Part shown: positions 46,232-53,779 of the stretch, piece after piece
Numbering within the stretch: position 1 is the first letter of the stretch
How the letters are laid out: each line of letters begins with the position of its first letter
From: CAYYAQ01 sp964469555
Lineage (GTDB): Bacteria; Planctomycetota; UBA1135; UBA2386
Assembly (NCBI GenBank): GCA_964469555.1
Contig: CAYYAQ010000015.1
Location: forward strand, 1-53,779
Length of the DNA: 53,779 nt
Direction: 5' to 3'
Translations under genes and position numbers: made by a program
The notes under the pieces: generated by a model
Seen by the model: the letters and a program-made list of their open reading frames with translations, nothing else
Databases searched by the model: none
What the model was told of the DNA's origin: nothing

Positions 46232-46790
46232 ATGGGACGGTTCGCGGAATTTCTGCTCGCGTTTCGCTGGCTGATGATCGCCGTCGTGTTCGCCGCGCTG
46301 AGTGCCGCCGCGTAGGTCATGCCGGAGATCGAGTTCAGCCCCTCGATCACACCGCTGATCGAAGGGCAAGAAGAGGCCAAGCAGCGGACCGACTCGCTCG
46401 AGGCGGAGTTGCCCCCCCCAGAAGTACCACCTCGTTGCCATGGTCACTTGGCCCAAGGACATCGGCCACGCCGAGCTGGCCGCACCCGATCAGCTACACG
46501 ACGCGATCGCCGCGGACGACACGGTCCACCTGCTCACGAGATACGTGCAGGAGCGCAAGCGCGATCCCGGTGCGTCGACTCGGTCCGCGCTCCTGACGAG
46601 CCTGCGCACGTCCGGCGCGGCATTGGTCGTGACCTCCATCATCCTGGTCGCCGGCTCCCTGTGTTTCCTGCCCGCGAACTTCCAGTCGATCCACGATGTC
46701 GGCATCCTGCTGTCCGCGATCGTCGTCACGGCGTTGATCGCCGACCTGTTCGTGCTTCCGTTGATGGCCGAACGGTTCGGCGGTCGTTAG
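46232..46790 (+). pseudogene. RND/MMPL-family transporter remnant (amber codon, frameshift, internal deletion)
   Basis: ATG 46232 encodes a membrane N-terminus (GRFAEFLLAFRWLMIAVV) that hits an in-frame TAG at 46313. Same-frame codons go on as an RND-like periplasmic start (VMPEIEFSPSITPLIEG). At a run of eight C (46413-46420) the sensible frame shifts (YHLVAMVTWPKD). Near 46500 this joins directly to the typical last part of an RND/MMPL protein (DDTVHLLTRY, TSGAALVVTSIILVAG, VTALIADLFVLPLMAERF), so hundreds of residues are missing. At least three faults make it a clear remnant, unless mis-assembled. Confidence 0.75.
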
Positions 46791-46862
46791 CGAGGGGTCA
46801 AAAACGCGGTGTCGACACCTTCGGGACTTCCGGTCGCGGCTTCCGGGCCTAATCTCTTGCCC

Positions 46863-48539
46863 ATGCGCACTTGGATCCTGACCGCCCTTCTGGCTGCCAC
46901 CGCTTGCCCGATGCCTGCGCAAGCGGACAGCGAAACGTCGGAGTTCACCAAAGACAAGCAAGCTCTCCGGTCGTGGCTCAAGGACTACAAGGTCGGCGCC
47001 ATTCGCCTGGTGTCGAAGGGCCAGGTGGTCGAAGCCGAGGTGAATCGTGCTCGCAAGCTCATGATGGGCGTCAGCCGACATGACAACCTGGAGGCCGCGA
47101 AACTGCTGTTCGAGATCGCCACTCTCCAAGTCGAGCAACCAGGGACTTCGCGGTCGTCGACCTCGAAGGTCGACTTCCTCGGTCAGATTCGGATCACCGC
47201 GATCCGCAGTATGGCCCGCAAGAATATCGCCGGGATGAACGCCCAGGAAGTCGAGGACTGGCTGCTCGCGACCGCGAAGAAGAAGAAGGGCAGCGGCTTC
47301 AAGGACGCCGCGGGTGCTGCGCTGCGGATCCTCGCCGCGAGACCGAGCGCCGCGGCGAAGGAAGCGCTGCTCGAGGGCTGCCGCAGCTTCAAACCCGAGG
47401 TTCGGGTTCAAGCGATCAACGCGTTGAGCATGACGGCGACGATCGAGCTCGTCCCCCACCTGTTCGGCTTCGTTCGCGACAAGGAACCGTACGTCCGTAT
47501 CGCAGCCTTCAACGGGCTCGGCAGGGCGCTCGCGCCGCACACGGACGAAACCGTGCACAAGAAGATCGACCTGCAGGTCGCCAAACATCGGGACGCGGCC
47601 ATCGACGTGATGGGCAAGGCGATGATCTCGGATCGGGTCTGGCAGGTCCGCGTGGCGGCTCGTGAGAACCTCGCCGGATTGAAGTCGAAGCACGTGATCC
47701 CCGCGCTGATCGAAGGGCTCAAGGCGGAGCTGAGCCGCAAGGAAGATCCGTGGGCGCTCGACATCAAGCTGCACAAGACTCTCGAGGGTTTGACCGGACA
47801 GAAGGTGCCGGCGGGTCAGGTTCGGATCTGGGAACAGTTCTGGAAGAAGGAAGGCGCGACGTTCAAGTTCGCGAGCGCCGACGCGAAGCCGACCGACAAG
47901 AAGGACCCGAAGTACGAGAAGTTCTTCAACATCGAGCTCGAATCGAACCGCGTGCTCTTCATCGTCGATTTCTCCGGATCGATGGTCGAAGACATCACGA
48001 TCAAGAGAAAGGGGGTCGGCACCGCGTCCGCGGGAGGCAAGCGCAGCACTACAAAGGCGAAGCTCGTCGTCAAAGAGCTGAAGAAGATGGTGCTGACGCT
48101 GAAGGACGGCGATCTCTTCAACATCATCGTGTTCAGTGACGACGTGCAACTCTGGAAGGCACGAAAGGACGGGCGCCCGGCTCTCGTCAAGATGAACGAC
48201 GAAATGCGCGACGACCTGCTCGGCGGTTATCTCGACAACCTGCAACCGGCGGGTTTGACGAACCTCTACGGCGCCCTGGAAATAGCGCTGGGATTCGGGG
48301 GACGGGGGCTTCACGACAAGTACTACGGCCTCGGCTACGACACGTTGTACGTGCTGAGCGACGGCGCTCCGACGACGGGCAAGGTCACCGACACGAAAGA
48401 GATCCTGCGGATCGTGAAGGAGAGGAACGCGCTGACGCGGCTGACGATCAACACGATCACGTTCGGCATCTTGAACCAGATGATCTTCCTGAAGACGCTG
48501 GCGAGCGAGAACGGCGGACGGCACGTCCACATCGAATGA
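46863..48539 (+). CDS. Exported HEAT-repeat and vWA-domain protein
   Basis: 558 residues; signal peptide 1-22 (cleavage after PAQA). The first ~330 residues are helical with HEAT-like repeats (PEVRVQAINALSMTAT, EPYVRIAAFNGLGRAL, WQVRVAARENLAGLKSKHVI). The C-terminal von Willebrand A domain has an intact MIDAS: DFSGS at 369-373, Thr in AGLTNLYGAL and Asp in VLSDGAPTTG. It overlaps the start of the metallo-hydrolase gene by four bases (ATGA). HEAT plus vWA suggests a surface or periplasmic protein binding partner; role unknown. Confidence 0.85.
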   Translation: MRTWILTALLAATACPMPAQADSETSEFTKDKQALRSWLKDYKVGAIRLVSKGQVVEAEVNRARKLMMGVSRHDNLEAAKLLFEIATLQVEQPGTSRSSTSKVDFLGQIRITAIRSMARKNIAGMNAQEVEDWLLATAKKKKGSGFKDAAGAALRILAARPSAAAKEALLEGCRSFKPEVRVQAINALSMTATIELVPHLFGFVRDKEPYVRIAAFNGLGRALAPHTDETVHKKIDLQVAKHRDAAIDVMGKAMISDRVWQVRVAARENLAGLKSKHVIPALIEGLKAELSRKEDPWALDIKLHKTLEGLTGQKVPAGQVRIWEQFWKKEGATFKFASADAKPTDKKDPKYEKFFNIELESNRVLFIVDFSGSMVEDITIKRKGVGTASAGGKRSTTKAKLVVKELKKMVLTLKDGDLFNIIVFSDDVQLWKARKDGRPALVKMNDEMRDDLLGGYLDNLQPAGLTNLYGALEIALGFGGRGLHDKYYGLGYDTLYVLSDGAPTTGKVTDTKEILRIVKERNALTRLTINTITFGILNQMIFLKTLASENGGRHVHIE

Positions 48540-49324
48540 GGATCACGCCGCTCGCGTCCGGCAGCAAGGGCAACAGTCTGCTGCTCTGCTCGCGGGACCA
48601 ACGCATCCTGGTGGACATCGGCCTGCCGCTCGAGGACATCGAAGCGCGCCTCGCCCAATCCGACGCGACACCCGCGTCGATCACGGCGATCTGCATGACA
48701 CATCGGCACCGCGACCACTACCGCGGCATCGCCGACTTCTCGACGCAGTACCGCACACCGATCTACGGGATGCGCCGCACGCTCCGTTCGCTGTGCAACA
48801 AGCTGACGAAGCGGCAGCACATCATCTCGACGAGCGAGCCGTTCGCGATCGGTCACGTCGTCGGCCACGCGGTGGCACTCAAACACGACGCGCCTGAGAC
48901 GATCGGTTTCAGTTTCGACGACGGCACGAGTCGATTCGGTCTCGCCACGGACCTCGGGAGCACCGATGGCGAAGTCCGCGAGGTGTTCACCGACCTCGAC
49001 GCGTTGCTGCTCGAGTTCAACTACGACGATGAGATGTTGTCACGAAGTGATGACCCCCCGCACCTCCGCGAACGCATCGCTTCCGACACGGGACACCTGA
49101 GCAACCTCCAGGCGGCGGCGCTGCTGTCATCGCTCGATCGAAATCGACTCCGCCACGTGTGGATAGGGCACGTCAGCGCTCGAAACAACCGCCCGGAGCT
49201 GGCGATCGCTGCGGCAAAGGAGGCACTCGGGGCGGACTACCGCGGCACGGTGCAGATCGCCGAACAAGACGCTGTCTCGCAGTGTTTCGAGGTCGCTCGT
49301 CCCGACTGCAAGGGTCTCGCGTAG
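48536..49324 (+). CDS. MBL-fold metallo-hydrolase, WalJ/YycJ-like
   Basis: 262 residues. The metal motif is THRHRDHYRG (HxHxDH), with downstream HDAPETIGF, ATDLG, LLLEFNYD and DTGHLSN, which match the YycJ/WalJ exonuclease-like family linked in Firmicutes to cell-wall control and 5'-3' DNA exonuclease activity. The N-terminus LASGSKGNSLLL is typical. The ATG overlaps the HEAT-vWA stop. The link to that gene is only positional. Confidence 0.87.
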   Translation: MRITPLASGSKGNSLLLCSRDQRILVDIGLPLEDIEARLAQSDATPASITAICMTHRHRDHYRGIADFSTQYRTPIYGMRRTLRSLCNKLTKRQHIISTSEPFAIGHVVGHAVALKHDAPETIGFSFDDGTSRFGLATDLGSTDGEVREVFTDLDALLLEFNYDDEMLSRSDDPPHLRERIASDTGHLSNLQAAALLSSLDRNRLRHVWIGHVSARNNRPELAIAAAKEALGADYRGTVQIAEQDAVSQCFEVARPDCKGLA

Positions 49325-49388
49325 GCCAACGACCCCGCTACCTCTTCACCTCGATCAAACCGAACACAGCCTCGCGAACCCACGCGCG

Positions 49389-49658
49389 CTACGGCTTGTG
49401 AAACGCGCCTCTGACCTCGGTCAGACTCAGAGCCATCGTCCCGCGGCAGACAGCCGTGCCGCGCCTCGTGCTGATCTTCACGCTCGTGATTCCAGGTATC
49501 GAAGACAGGATTCGTCGGGCGTCCTGCGCGCCGGTCGGGGACTCGCGCATGCCGTCGATGACCACGGTCAAGACACAGGAGGTCCACGTGACGCGCGAGC
49601 AGCAGAACCAACTGCTGGAGGCGAGCAGGACAAGGAGGAGAGCGAGACGTTTCGTCAT
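49389..49658 (-). CDS. Small exported HMA-like protein without metal-binding cysteines
   Basis: 89 residues from ATG 49658 (the frame extends to 49727). A hydrophobic leader (RLALLLVLLASSSWFCC) precedes a beta-alpha-beta domain that resembles heavy-metal-associated domains (CVLTVVIDGMRESPTGAQD, then ARRILSSIPGITSVKIS). The metal loop GMxCxxC is GMRESPTG here, so copper binding by that loop is not expected. Family match is by pattern only. Divergent from the DUF669-like gene. Confidence 0.5.
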   Translation of the reverse strand: MTKRLALLLVLLASSSWFCCSRVTWTSCVLTVVIDGMRESPTGAQDARRILSSIPGITSVKISTRRGTAVCRGTMALSLTEVRGAFHKP

Positions 49659-49862
49659 GTGGGTCACCAAGTGGGATAGCGCCGGCGCCGACGCGGAATC
49701 ACGGCCTATGTGCGAAAACGATTCCACTCTCTTGGGGGCCTTTCAGGGGACTGAGCGACCACGGAGAAAAACACGGAGATCCGCGTCACCGTTCTCCGGT
49801 CCATTCCCACTGAGAGGTGCAAGCCGACCTTGCGAAACCGACTCAGATAGGGAGGACAATCC

Positions 49863-50342
49863 ATGGAACTAGACTTCGATGACCGGGAACAGGTCACTGA
49901 CTACATCTCCGTCCCCGAGGGGACCTACCTATGCCGCGTCGTGGAGGTCCGCGAGCGTCAGACCCGCAACGACGATGCCCTCTGGGCGCTCCGACTGGTC
50001 GTGGTCGAGGGGGAATTCACGGGGCGGGACGCGACGTGGGACAACCTCGTGTTCTCGAGTCGCGGGCTCAACCGCGTGAAACGCGTGTTCACGGCTCTCG
50101 GTCTCCCCGTCGACGGCAAGATCCAGATCGATCCGGAGGACGTCCAGGGCAAGGAGGTATTCGTCACGGTCCGGCCAGCGGAGTACCTGTCCGCCGAAGG
50201 CTCGATGGTGCGCCGCAACGAGGTGCCTTACGACGGCTACGTGGCTGTCGCTCCGAATGCCGACGAAGCGAAGAGGGAATCGACCGGCGTGGCAGAAGAC
50301 CCCGGCGAAACCGAGGATGCGGAAGATCCGTTGCCGTTTTGA
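49863..50342 (+). CDS. DUF669-like (phage-type ssDNA-binding-like) protein with SSB-style acidic C-terminal tip
   Basis: 159 residues. Core beta-rich domain with YLCRVVEVRER, FTGRDATWDNLVF, VFVTVRPAEYLS and RNEVPYDGYV resembles DUF669 proteins, which are common in phages and proposed to bind single-stranded DNA. The last 20 residues are acidic and end AEDPLPF, like the DDDIPF tip by which SSB recruits repair and replication partners. Good ribosome binding site (gggagg) nine bases before ATG 49863. The gene ends beside ligA, which can start within or just after it. Confidence 0.7.
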   Translation: MELDFDDREQVTDYISVPEGTYLCRVVEVRERQTRNDDALWALRLVVVEGEFTGRDATWDNLVFSSRGLNRVKRVFTALGLPVDGKIQIDPEDVQGKEVFVTVRPAEYLSAEGSMVRRNEVPYDGYVAVAPNADEAKRESTGVAEDPGETEDAEDPLPF

Positions 50343-50365
50343 GCGTTCGCAGTACACATCTATAT

Positions 50366-52375
50366 GTGGACATCCAACTGCGTGTCGAGGAGCTGCGAAA
50401 GTCGATTCGGGACGCGGATCATCTCTACTACAACTTGGGGCAACCCGAGCTCACGGACTCTGCTTACGACGCGTTGTTCAAGGAGCTGCGCACGCTCGAG
50501 AACGAGCATCCGGAACTGTTGACCGAGGACTCGCCGACACAGCGAGTCGGCGCACCGCTGGCGAGCGGAAGCAGTCTCGAAAAGGCCGACCACCTCGCGC
50601 CGATGCTGTCGATCGAGTCGCTGACGACCACAGACGAAGTACGGGAGTTCGACGCCCGCGCGCGGAAGCACCTCGACGCAGAGGAGACCGTCGCGATCCG
50701 ATACGCGGTGGAACCGAAGTTCGACGGAGTGAGCGCGAGCCTCCTCTACGAAGACGGGTTGTTGGTGCGGGCGTTGTCGCGTGGAGACGGCACGCAGGGC
50801 GAGGATATCACGCAGAACATCCGGACCATTCGTAACGTGCCGCTGCGGATGCGTGGAAGGGGACCGTTCCCCAAGCGAATCGAAGTGCGCGGCGAGGTGA
50901 TCCTGAGTCGCGACGCATTCGAGAACCTGCAGAAGCTCAGTGAGACGACGACCGAGACGCCCTTCCGCAACCCACGCAACGCGGTGGCGGGCAGTCTCAA
51001 GCTTCTGGATCCATCGATCGTCGCGCGCCGCCAGCTGGACTTCATATTCTGGGGGGTGGGACACGCCGAGGGATTGGAGGTAGCGACGCACGAGCAGCTG
51101 CGGGACGCGCTGACCGAGTTCGGTCTCGAGGTCTCTGGGGAGTTTCAGCTCGTCGATTCGATCGAGGGGATCCTCGCATTCCACGACGACCTCGAGAATC
51201 GGCGCGAAGCGATCCGTTACGAGATGGACGGCATCGTCGCCAAGGTCGACGAGTTGGAGTTGCAGCGTCGGCTGGGTCGACGTTCGCGCGCGCCGCGGTG
51301 GATGCTCGCGTACAAGTTCGCGGCGAGGCGGGCGACCACCAAGGTGCTCGGCATCACGGCGCAGGTCGGACGCACCGGAGCGATCACGCCCGTCGCGGAG
51401 CTGGACCCGTTCGAACTGGCCGGCGTGACGGTTCGTCGGGCGACGTTGCACAACTGGGGATTGTTGCGGGAACGCGACGTGCGCAAGAACGACGTCGTCG
51501 AGATCGAGCGCGCCGGTGACGTGATCCCCGAAGTCGTCAAGGTCTTCACCGAGAAGCGAAGCAAGTCTTCGCGCCGGTTCCCGACGCCCAAGAACTGCCC
51601 CGAGTGCAAGAGCGCTTTGGAGGAGGAAGGTGCGTTCCTCTACTGCCTGAACGTCGAGTGTCCCGAACAGGTGAAGGGGCGCATCGTGCACATGGCGTCA
51701 CGGCGGGCGCTCGACATCGATCGACTCGGGCCGAAGTACGTCGACCAGTTGTTGGACACAGGACTGATCGAACATCCGGAAGACGTGTTCATTCTCGCCG
51801 ACAAGAGAGACGAGATCCTCGAGCTCGAACGTTGGGGCGAGCGGAGCTACGACAAGATGGTCGAGGAGATCGAGAAAGCCAAGAAACCGAAGCTCGGCCG
51901 CTTCCTGTACGCGCTCGGCATTCGACATGTCGGCGGGACGACAGCGAAAGACCTCGCCGACGCGTTCGAGACACTCGAGGCCGTCGAGGCCGCAGATGTC
52001 GAGCAGTTGCAGCAGGTCGATGGCGTGGGCGAAGAAGTCGCGAAGTCGATCCAGGCGTTCTTCGCGTTGGCAGGTAATCGGAGGTTCCTCGACGCCGCCC
52101 GGGCCGCCGGCCTCGAGATCCAGGCGAAGACGACCACCGAGGGCCCGCTGTCTGGTCGCATATTCTGTTTCACCGGCAGTCTCAACAGCATCGGCCGGGA
52201 CGAAGCGCGCAAACTCGTCGAGGCGCTCGGCGCGAAGACCTCTTCTTCTGTCACGAAGAAGGTGACCGACGTCGTGTTGGGTGAGAAGGCCGGGAGCAAA
52301 GCCGAGAAGGCCAAGAAGCTCGAACTGAACACGCTGGACGAAGCCGCTCTCCTGGAACTCATCGGGCGCGAGTAA
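50366..52375 (+). CDS. ligA: NAD-dependent DNA ligase
   Basis: 669 residues, close to E. coli LigA (671). It joins nicked DNA using NAD+ during replication and repair. Catalytic Lys118 lies in VEPKFDGVSAS; NAD and OB regions follow (RGEVIL, GRTGAITPVAEL). Zinc finger CPECKSALEEEG then YCLNVECPEQ, four helix-hairpin-helix motifs (GIRHVGGTTAKDLAD, VDGVGEEVAKSI) and a C-terminal BRCT domain (GRIFCFTGSLNSI). GTG 50366 gives the standard length; TTG 50339 overlapping the upstream stop is an alternative. Coupled to the DUF669-like gene. Confidence 0.97.
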   Translation: MDIQLRVEELRKSIRDADHLYYNLGQPELTDSAYDALFKELRTLENEHPELLTEDSPTQRVGAPLASGSSLEKADHLAPMLSIESLTTTDEVREFDARARKHLDAEETVAIRYAVEPKFDGVSASLLYEDGLLVRALSRGDGTQGEDITQNIRTIRNVPLRMRGRGPFPKRIEVRGEVILSRDAFENLQKLSETTTETPFRNPRNAVAGSLKLLDPSIVARRQLDFIFWGVGHAEGLEVATHEQLRDALTEFGLEVSGEFQLVDSIEGILAFHDDLENRREAIRYEMDGIVAKVDELELQRRLGRRSRAPRWMLAYKFAARRATTKVLGITAQVGRTGAITPVAELDPFELAGVTVRRATLHNWGLLRERDVRKNDVVEIERAGDVIPEVVKVFTEKRSKSSRRFPTPKNCPECKSALEEEGAFLYCLNVECPEQVKGRIVHMASRRALDIDRLGPKYVDQLLDTGLIEHPEDVFILADKRDEILELERWGERSYDKMVEEIEKAKKPKLGRFLYALGIRHVGGTTAKDLADAFETLEAVEAADVEQLQQVDGVGEEVAKSIQAFFALAGNRRFLDAARAAGLEIQAKTTTEGPLSGRIFCFTGSLNSIGRDEARKLVEALGAKTSSSVTKKVTDVVLGEKAGSKAEKAKKLELNTLDEAALLELIGRE

Positions 52376-52489
52376 ATGGAACGCCCCTCGACGATTCGCT
52401 ATCTACTCCGCACCCTGTTCCTGGGTCTCCTGCTCGGCATCCTCATGTACGCCATCCACCTCCTCATCGCTGTCATCCAGACCAACTGA
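52376..52489 (+). CDS. 37-residue single-pass membrane miniprotein
   Basis: ATG 52376 follows the ligA stop directly (TAAatg). The sequence is a short basic start (MERPSTIRYLLR), then a 22-residue hydrophobic helix (TLFLGLLLGILMYAIHLLIA) and TN at the end. Coupled placement and leaderless-like spacing suggest it is translated. Function unknown. Confidence 0.6.
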   Translation: MERPSTIRYLLRTLFLGLLLGILMYAIHLLIAVIQTN

Positions 52490-52498
52490 CGCGCGCGG

Positions 52499-53779
52499 TC
52501 AGCTGTAGACCTTGGTGAGGTCGACTTGGGGCAGGATCTGGAAGAGGACCTTGAAGAGCGAGGCGGCGCGGAGGCTGTCGGGATCCATGGGTAGGCCCTG
52601 GAAGGCGCCGCGGGAGGCGACCAGGATCACCTTGGAACGCGCCCGCGACATCGCGACATTCAGACGGTTCGTCGAGAAAAAGAAAGCGGAACGACCGCTC
52701 AACGAGTCCGGGTCGCCGACCGCGAGCGAGATCACGACAACTTCACGCTCCTGTCCCTGCATGCGCTCGACTGTGTCGACCACGATCGAATCCTGATCGG
52801 GCACGTTCTTGCGCTGCAACGCCGACCGGATCATGCGGACTTGCGCGCGGAACGGCGCGAGTACCGCGATCTCGGAAGCGTCGATCTCGTGTCGATGGCG
52901 CAAGTCGTAGACGAGGTCCGCGACGAGGTTCGACTCCTCTGCCGACCGCATCCCCGGCTGCAGGTGGTCGACGCGCGCGATCACGACCGCCTTCTCCGGA
53001 TCGAGAACCTCGTCGAGCACGCCGCCCGCCCGGAACGACAAACGCCGATCCGGCACCGCGGAACGCAATGCCCCGTCGTAGAACGCACGACCCACGACAT
53101 CGCATACCGGACCACTCATCCGGTACGAGACGTCCAGCATCTCGCTGCCGTAGTGCCGATGCAGATGTTCGAACACCGAGATCGTCACATCCCGATCGGC
53201 GTGATGCGACGTGATCACCGGCGGCAACTGCGCGTGATCTCCGACGAAGATCCAGCGTCGCGCCAGCAGCATGCCAGCCATCGCGTGCGGAATCGGCATC
53301 TGCCCAGCCTCGTCGAACACCGCGAAGTGGAAGCTCTGGTCCGAACCGAGCTTTGCCAGCGCGAAGCAGGTCCCGGCGATCACGCATCCCACCGTCGGCA
53401 ACGCGCCCTTGCGCGGGCTCGCGCTCTTGACACCCGCGCGCCGCAATTCGTCGGTGTGCTTCGCTCCCAACTTGAACAGCGGGACATCCGCGTCGATTTT
53501 TCGCAACGCGAGCAACACGTTGTCGACCGCGCGGTGCGTGTACGCCGACATCGCGATCCGACACCCCGCCTCGCACAACGCCCGCAGGATCTCGGCCAGC
53601 AACCGGGTCTTGCCGGTCCCCGGTGGTCCCTGGATCATCGCCAGGCTCTCGGTCGCGATCGCCACCGCCGCAGCCTTCGTCTGCACGTCGTTCAAGCCGC
53701 GGTCGGCGAGTTTCTGCATCGCCCGCTCGAACCGCGCCTCGTCCCTCTTCACCTCGTGGTCGCCCTCGAGCACGCTCTT
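52499..53779 (-). CDS. Superfamily 1 DNA/RNA helicase (Upf1/SMUBP2-like), C-terminal part (5' end outside window)
   Basis: At least 427 codons of an SF1B-type helicase; the frame is open to the window edge, so the N-terminus is missing. Walker A GPPGTGKT, motif Ia SAYTHRAVDNVL, motif II FDEAGQM, motif III GDHAQLPP, and motifs V and VI (VDTVERMQGQEREVVVIS and NRLNVAMSRAR) are present. It unwinds nucleic acids with ATP. Convergent with the ligA mini membrane protein gene. Confidence 0.92.
   Translation of the reverse strand, partial: KSVLEGDHEVKRDEARFERAMQKLADRGLNDVQTKAAAVAIATESLAMIQGPPGTGKTRLLAEILRALCEAGCRIAMSAYTHRAVDNVLLALRKIDADVPLFKLGAKHTDELRRAGVKSASPRKGALPTVGCVIAGTCFALAKLGSDQSFHFAVFDEAGQMPIPHAMAGMLLARRWIFVGDHAQLPPVITSHHADRDVTISVFEHLHRHYGSEMLDVSYRMSGPVCDVVGRAFYDGALRSAVPDRRLSFRAGGVLDEVLDPEKAVVIARVDHLQPGMRSAEESNLVADLVYDLRHRHEIDASEIAVLAPFRAQVRMIRSALQRKNVPDQDSIVVDTVERMQGQEREVVVISLAVGDPDSLSGRSAFFFSTNRLNVAMSRARSKVILVASRGAFQGLPMDPDSLRAASLFKVLFQILPQVDLTKVYS

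Noticed and set aside
46494..48530. 678-codon minus-strand ORF opposite the HEAT-vWA gene
   Set aside because: No motif and a composition typical of an antisense shadow; the plus-strand product has a signal peptide, HEAT repeats and MIDAS.
50360..51691. 443-codon minus-strand ORF opposite ligA
   Set aside because: Shadow of ligA; Arg/Leu/Asp-rich with no domain.

Overview
The window looks like a high-GC bacterial chromosome fragment, most likely from an uncultured Planctomycetota lineage. This is inferred from the gene content: FG-GAP/VCBS-repeat and lamin-tail exported proteins, a lipoprotein sulfatase, an FHA-vWA and a HEAT-vWA protein, a propeller-amidohydrolase fusion, a PhoD phosphatase with LamG-like modules, and a heme-copper oxidase assembly cluster. 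No rRNA was seen, so the placement rests on protein content only. Two runs of ten N (28582-28591 and 34324-34333) show a scaffolded, probably metagenomic, assembly. Coding density is high, with many genes overlapping by 1-4 bases. I recognised no tRNA, rRNA, CRISPR array, prophage or insertion sequence.

Layout. 1-10.2 kb: the 3' part of groEL, an exported FG-GAP propeller protein, an M61-like protein without its zinc ligands, a phosphodiesterase/alkaline-phosphatase-fold protein, an exported EF-hand protein with a His/Lys/Arg/Glu-rich tail, an ArsM-type methyltransferase and an AI-2E-family transporter. 10.2-18.1 kb, mostly minus strand: an acetyl-xylan-esterase-like hydrolase, two M16 proteases (one without and one with HxxEH), an RluB/RsuA pseudouridine synthase, ManA, a deleted winged-helix (AlkZ-like) remnant and recN, chained by short overlaps. 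18.1-22.1 kb: ctaA-ctaB-ABC ATPase-ABC permease-DUF420, five coupled genes for heme A synthesis and probably cytochrome oxidase assembly.

22.2-31.4 kb: an exported protein, a 56-residue protein, a lamin-tail protein, rsmD, dapA, a frameshifted FHA-TM-vWA protein and the propeller-amidohydrolase. 31.6-40 kb: PhoD-LamG, an OppB/OppC permease pair coupled to an M14 (MpaA-like) carboxypeptidase, a zinc-ribbon membrane protein split by an amber codon, a proline racemase-family epimerase and a metallophosphoesterase. 40-46.1 kb: a threonine dehydratase-family enzyme, a sulfatase, a frameshifted unknown gene, an NtrC-type regulator, birA and a Fic-fold protein lacking the catalytic motif. 46.2-53.8 kb: an RND/MMPL remnant, a HEAT-vWA protein coupled to a WalJ/YycJ-like metallo-hydrolase, a small HMA-like protein without its metal cysteines, a DUF669-like protein with an SSB-type acidic tail coupled to ligA, a 37-residue membrane protein and a UvrD/Upf1-type helicase that runs off the window.

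Two themes stand out. First, several recognisable folds have lost catalytic or metal residues (M61, Fic, HMA, one M16), suggesting re-use as binding or regulatory proteins. Second, at least five genes are broken: two by large internal deletions, two by frameshifts and one by an amber codon. They point either to real gene decay or to assembly faults that reads could resolve. The best lead for a new functional unit is the SSB-tailed DUF669-like protein coupled to ligA and a mini membrane protein. The coupled ctaAB-ABC-DUF420 set and the duplicated dyads in front of recN come next.
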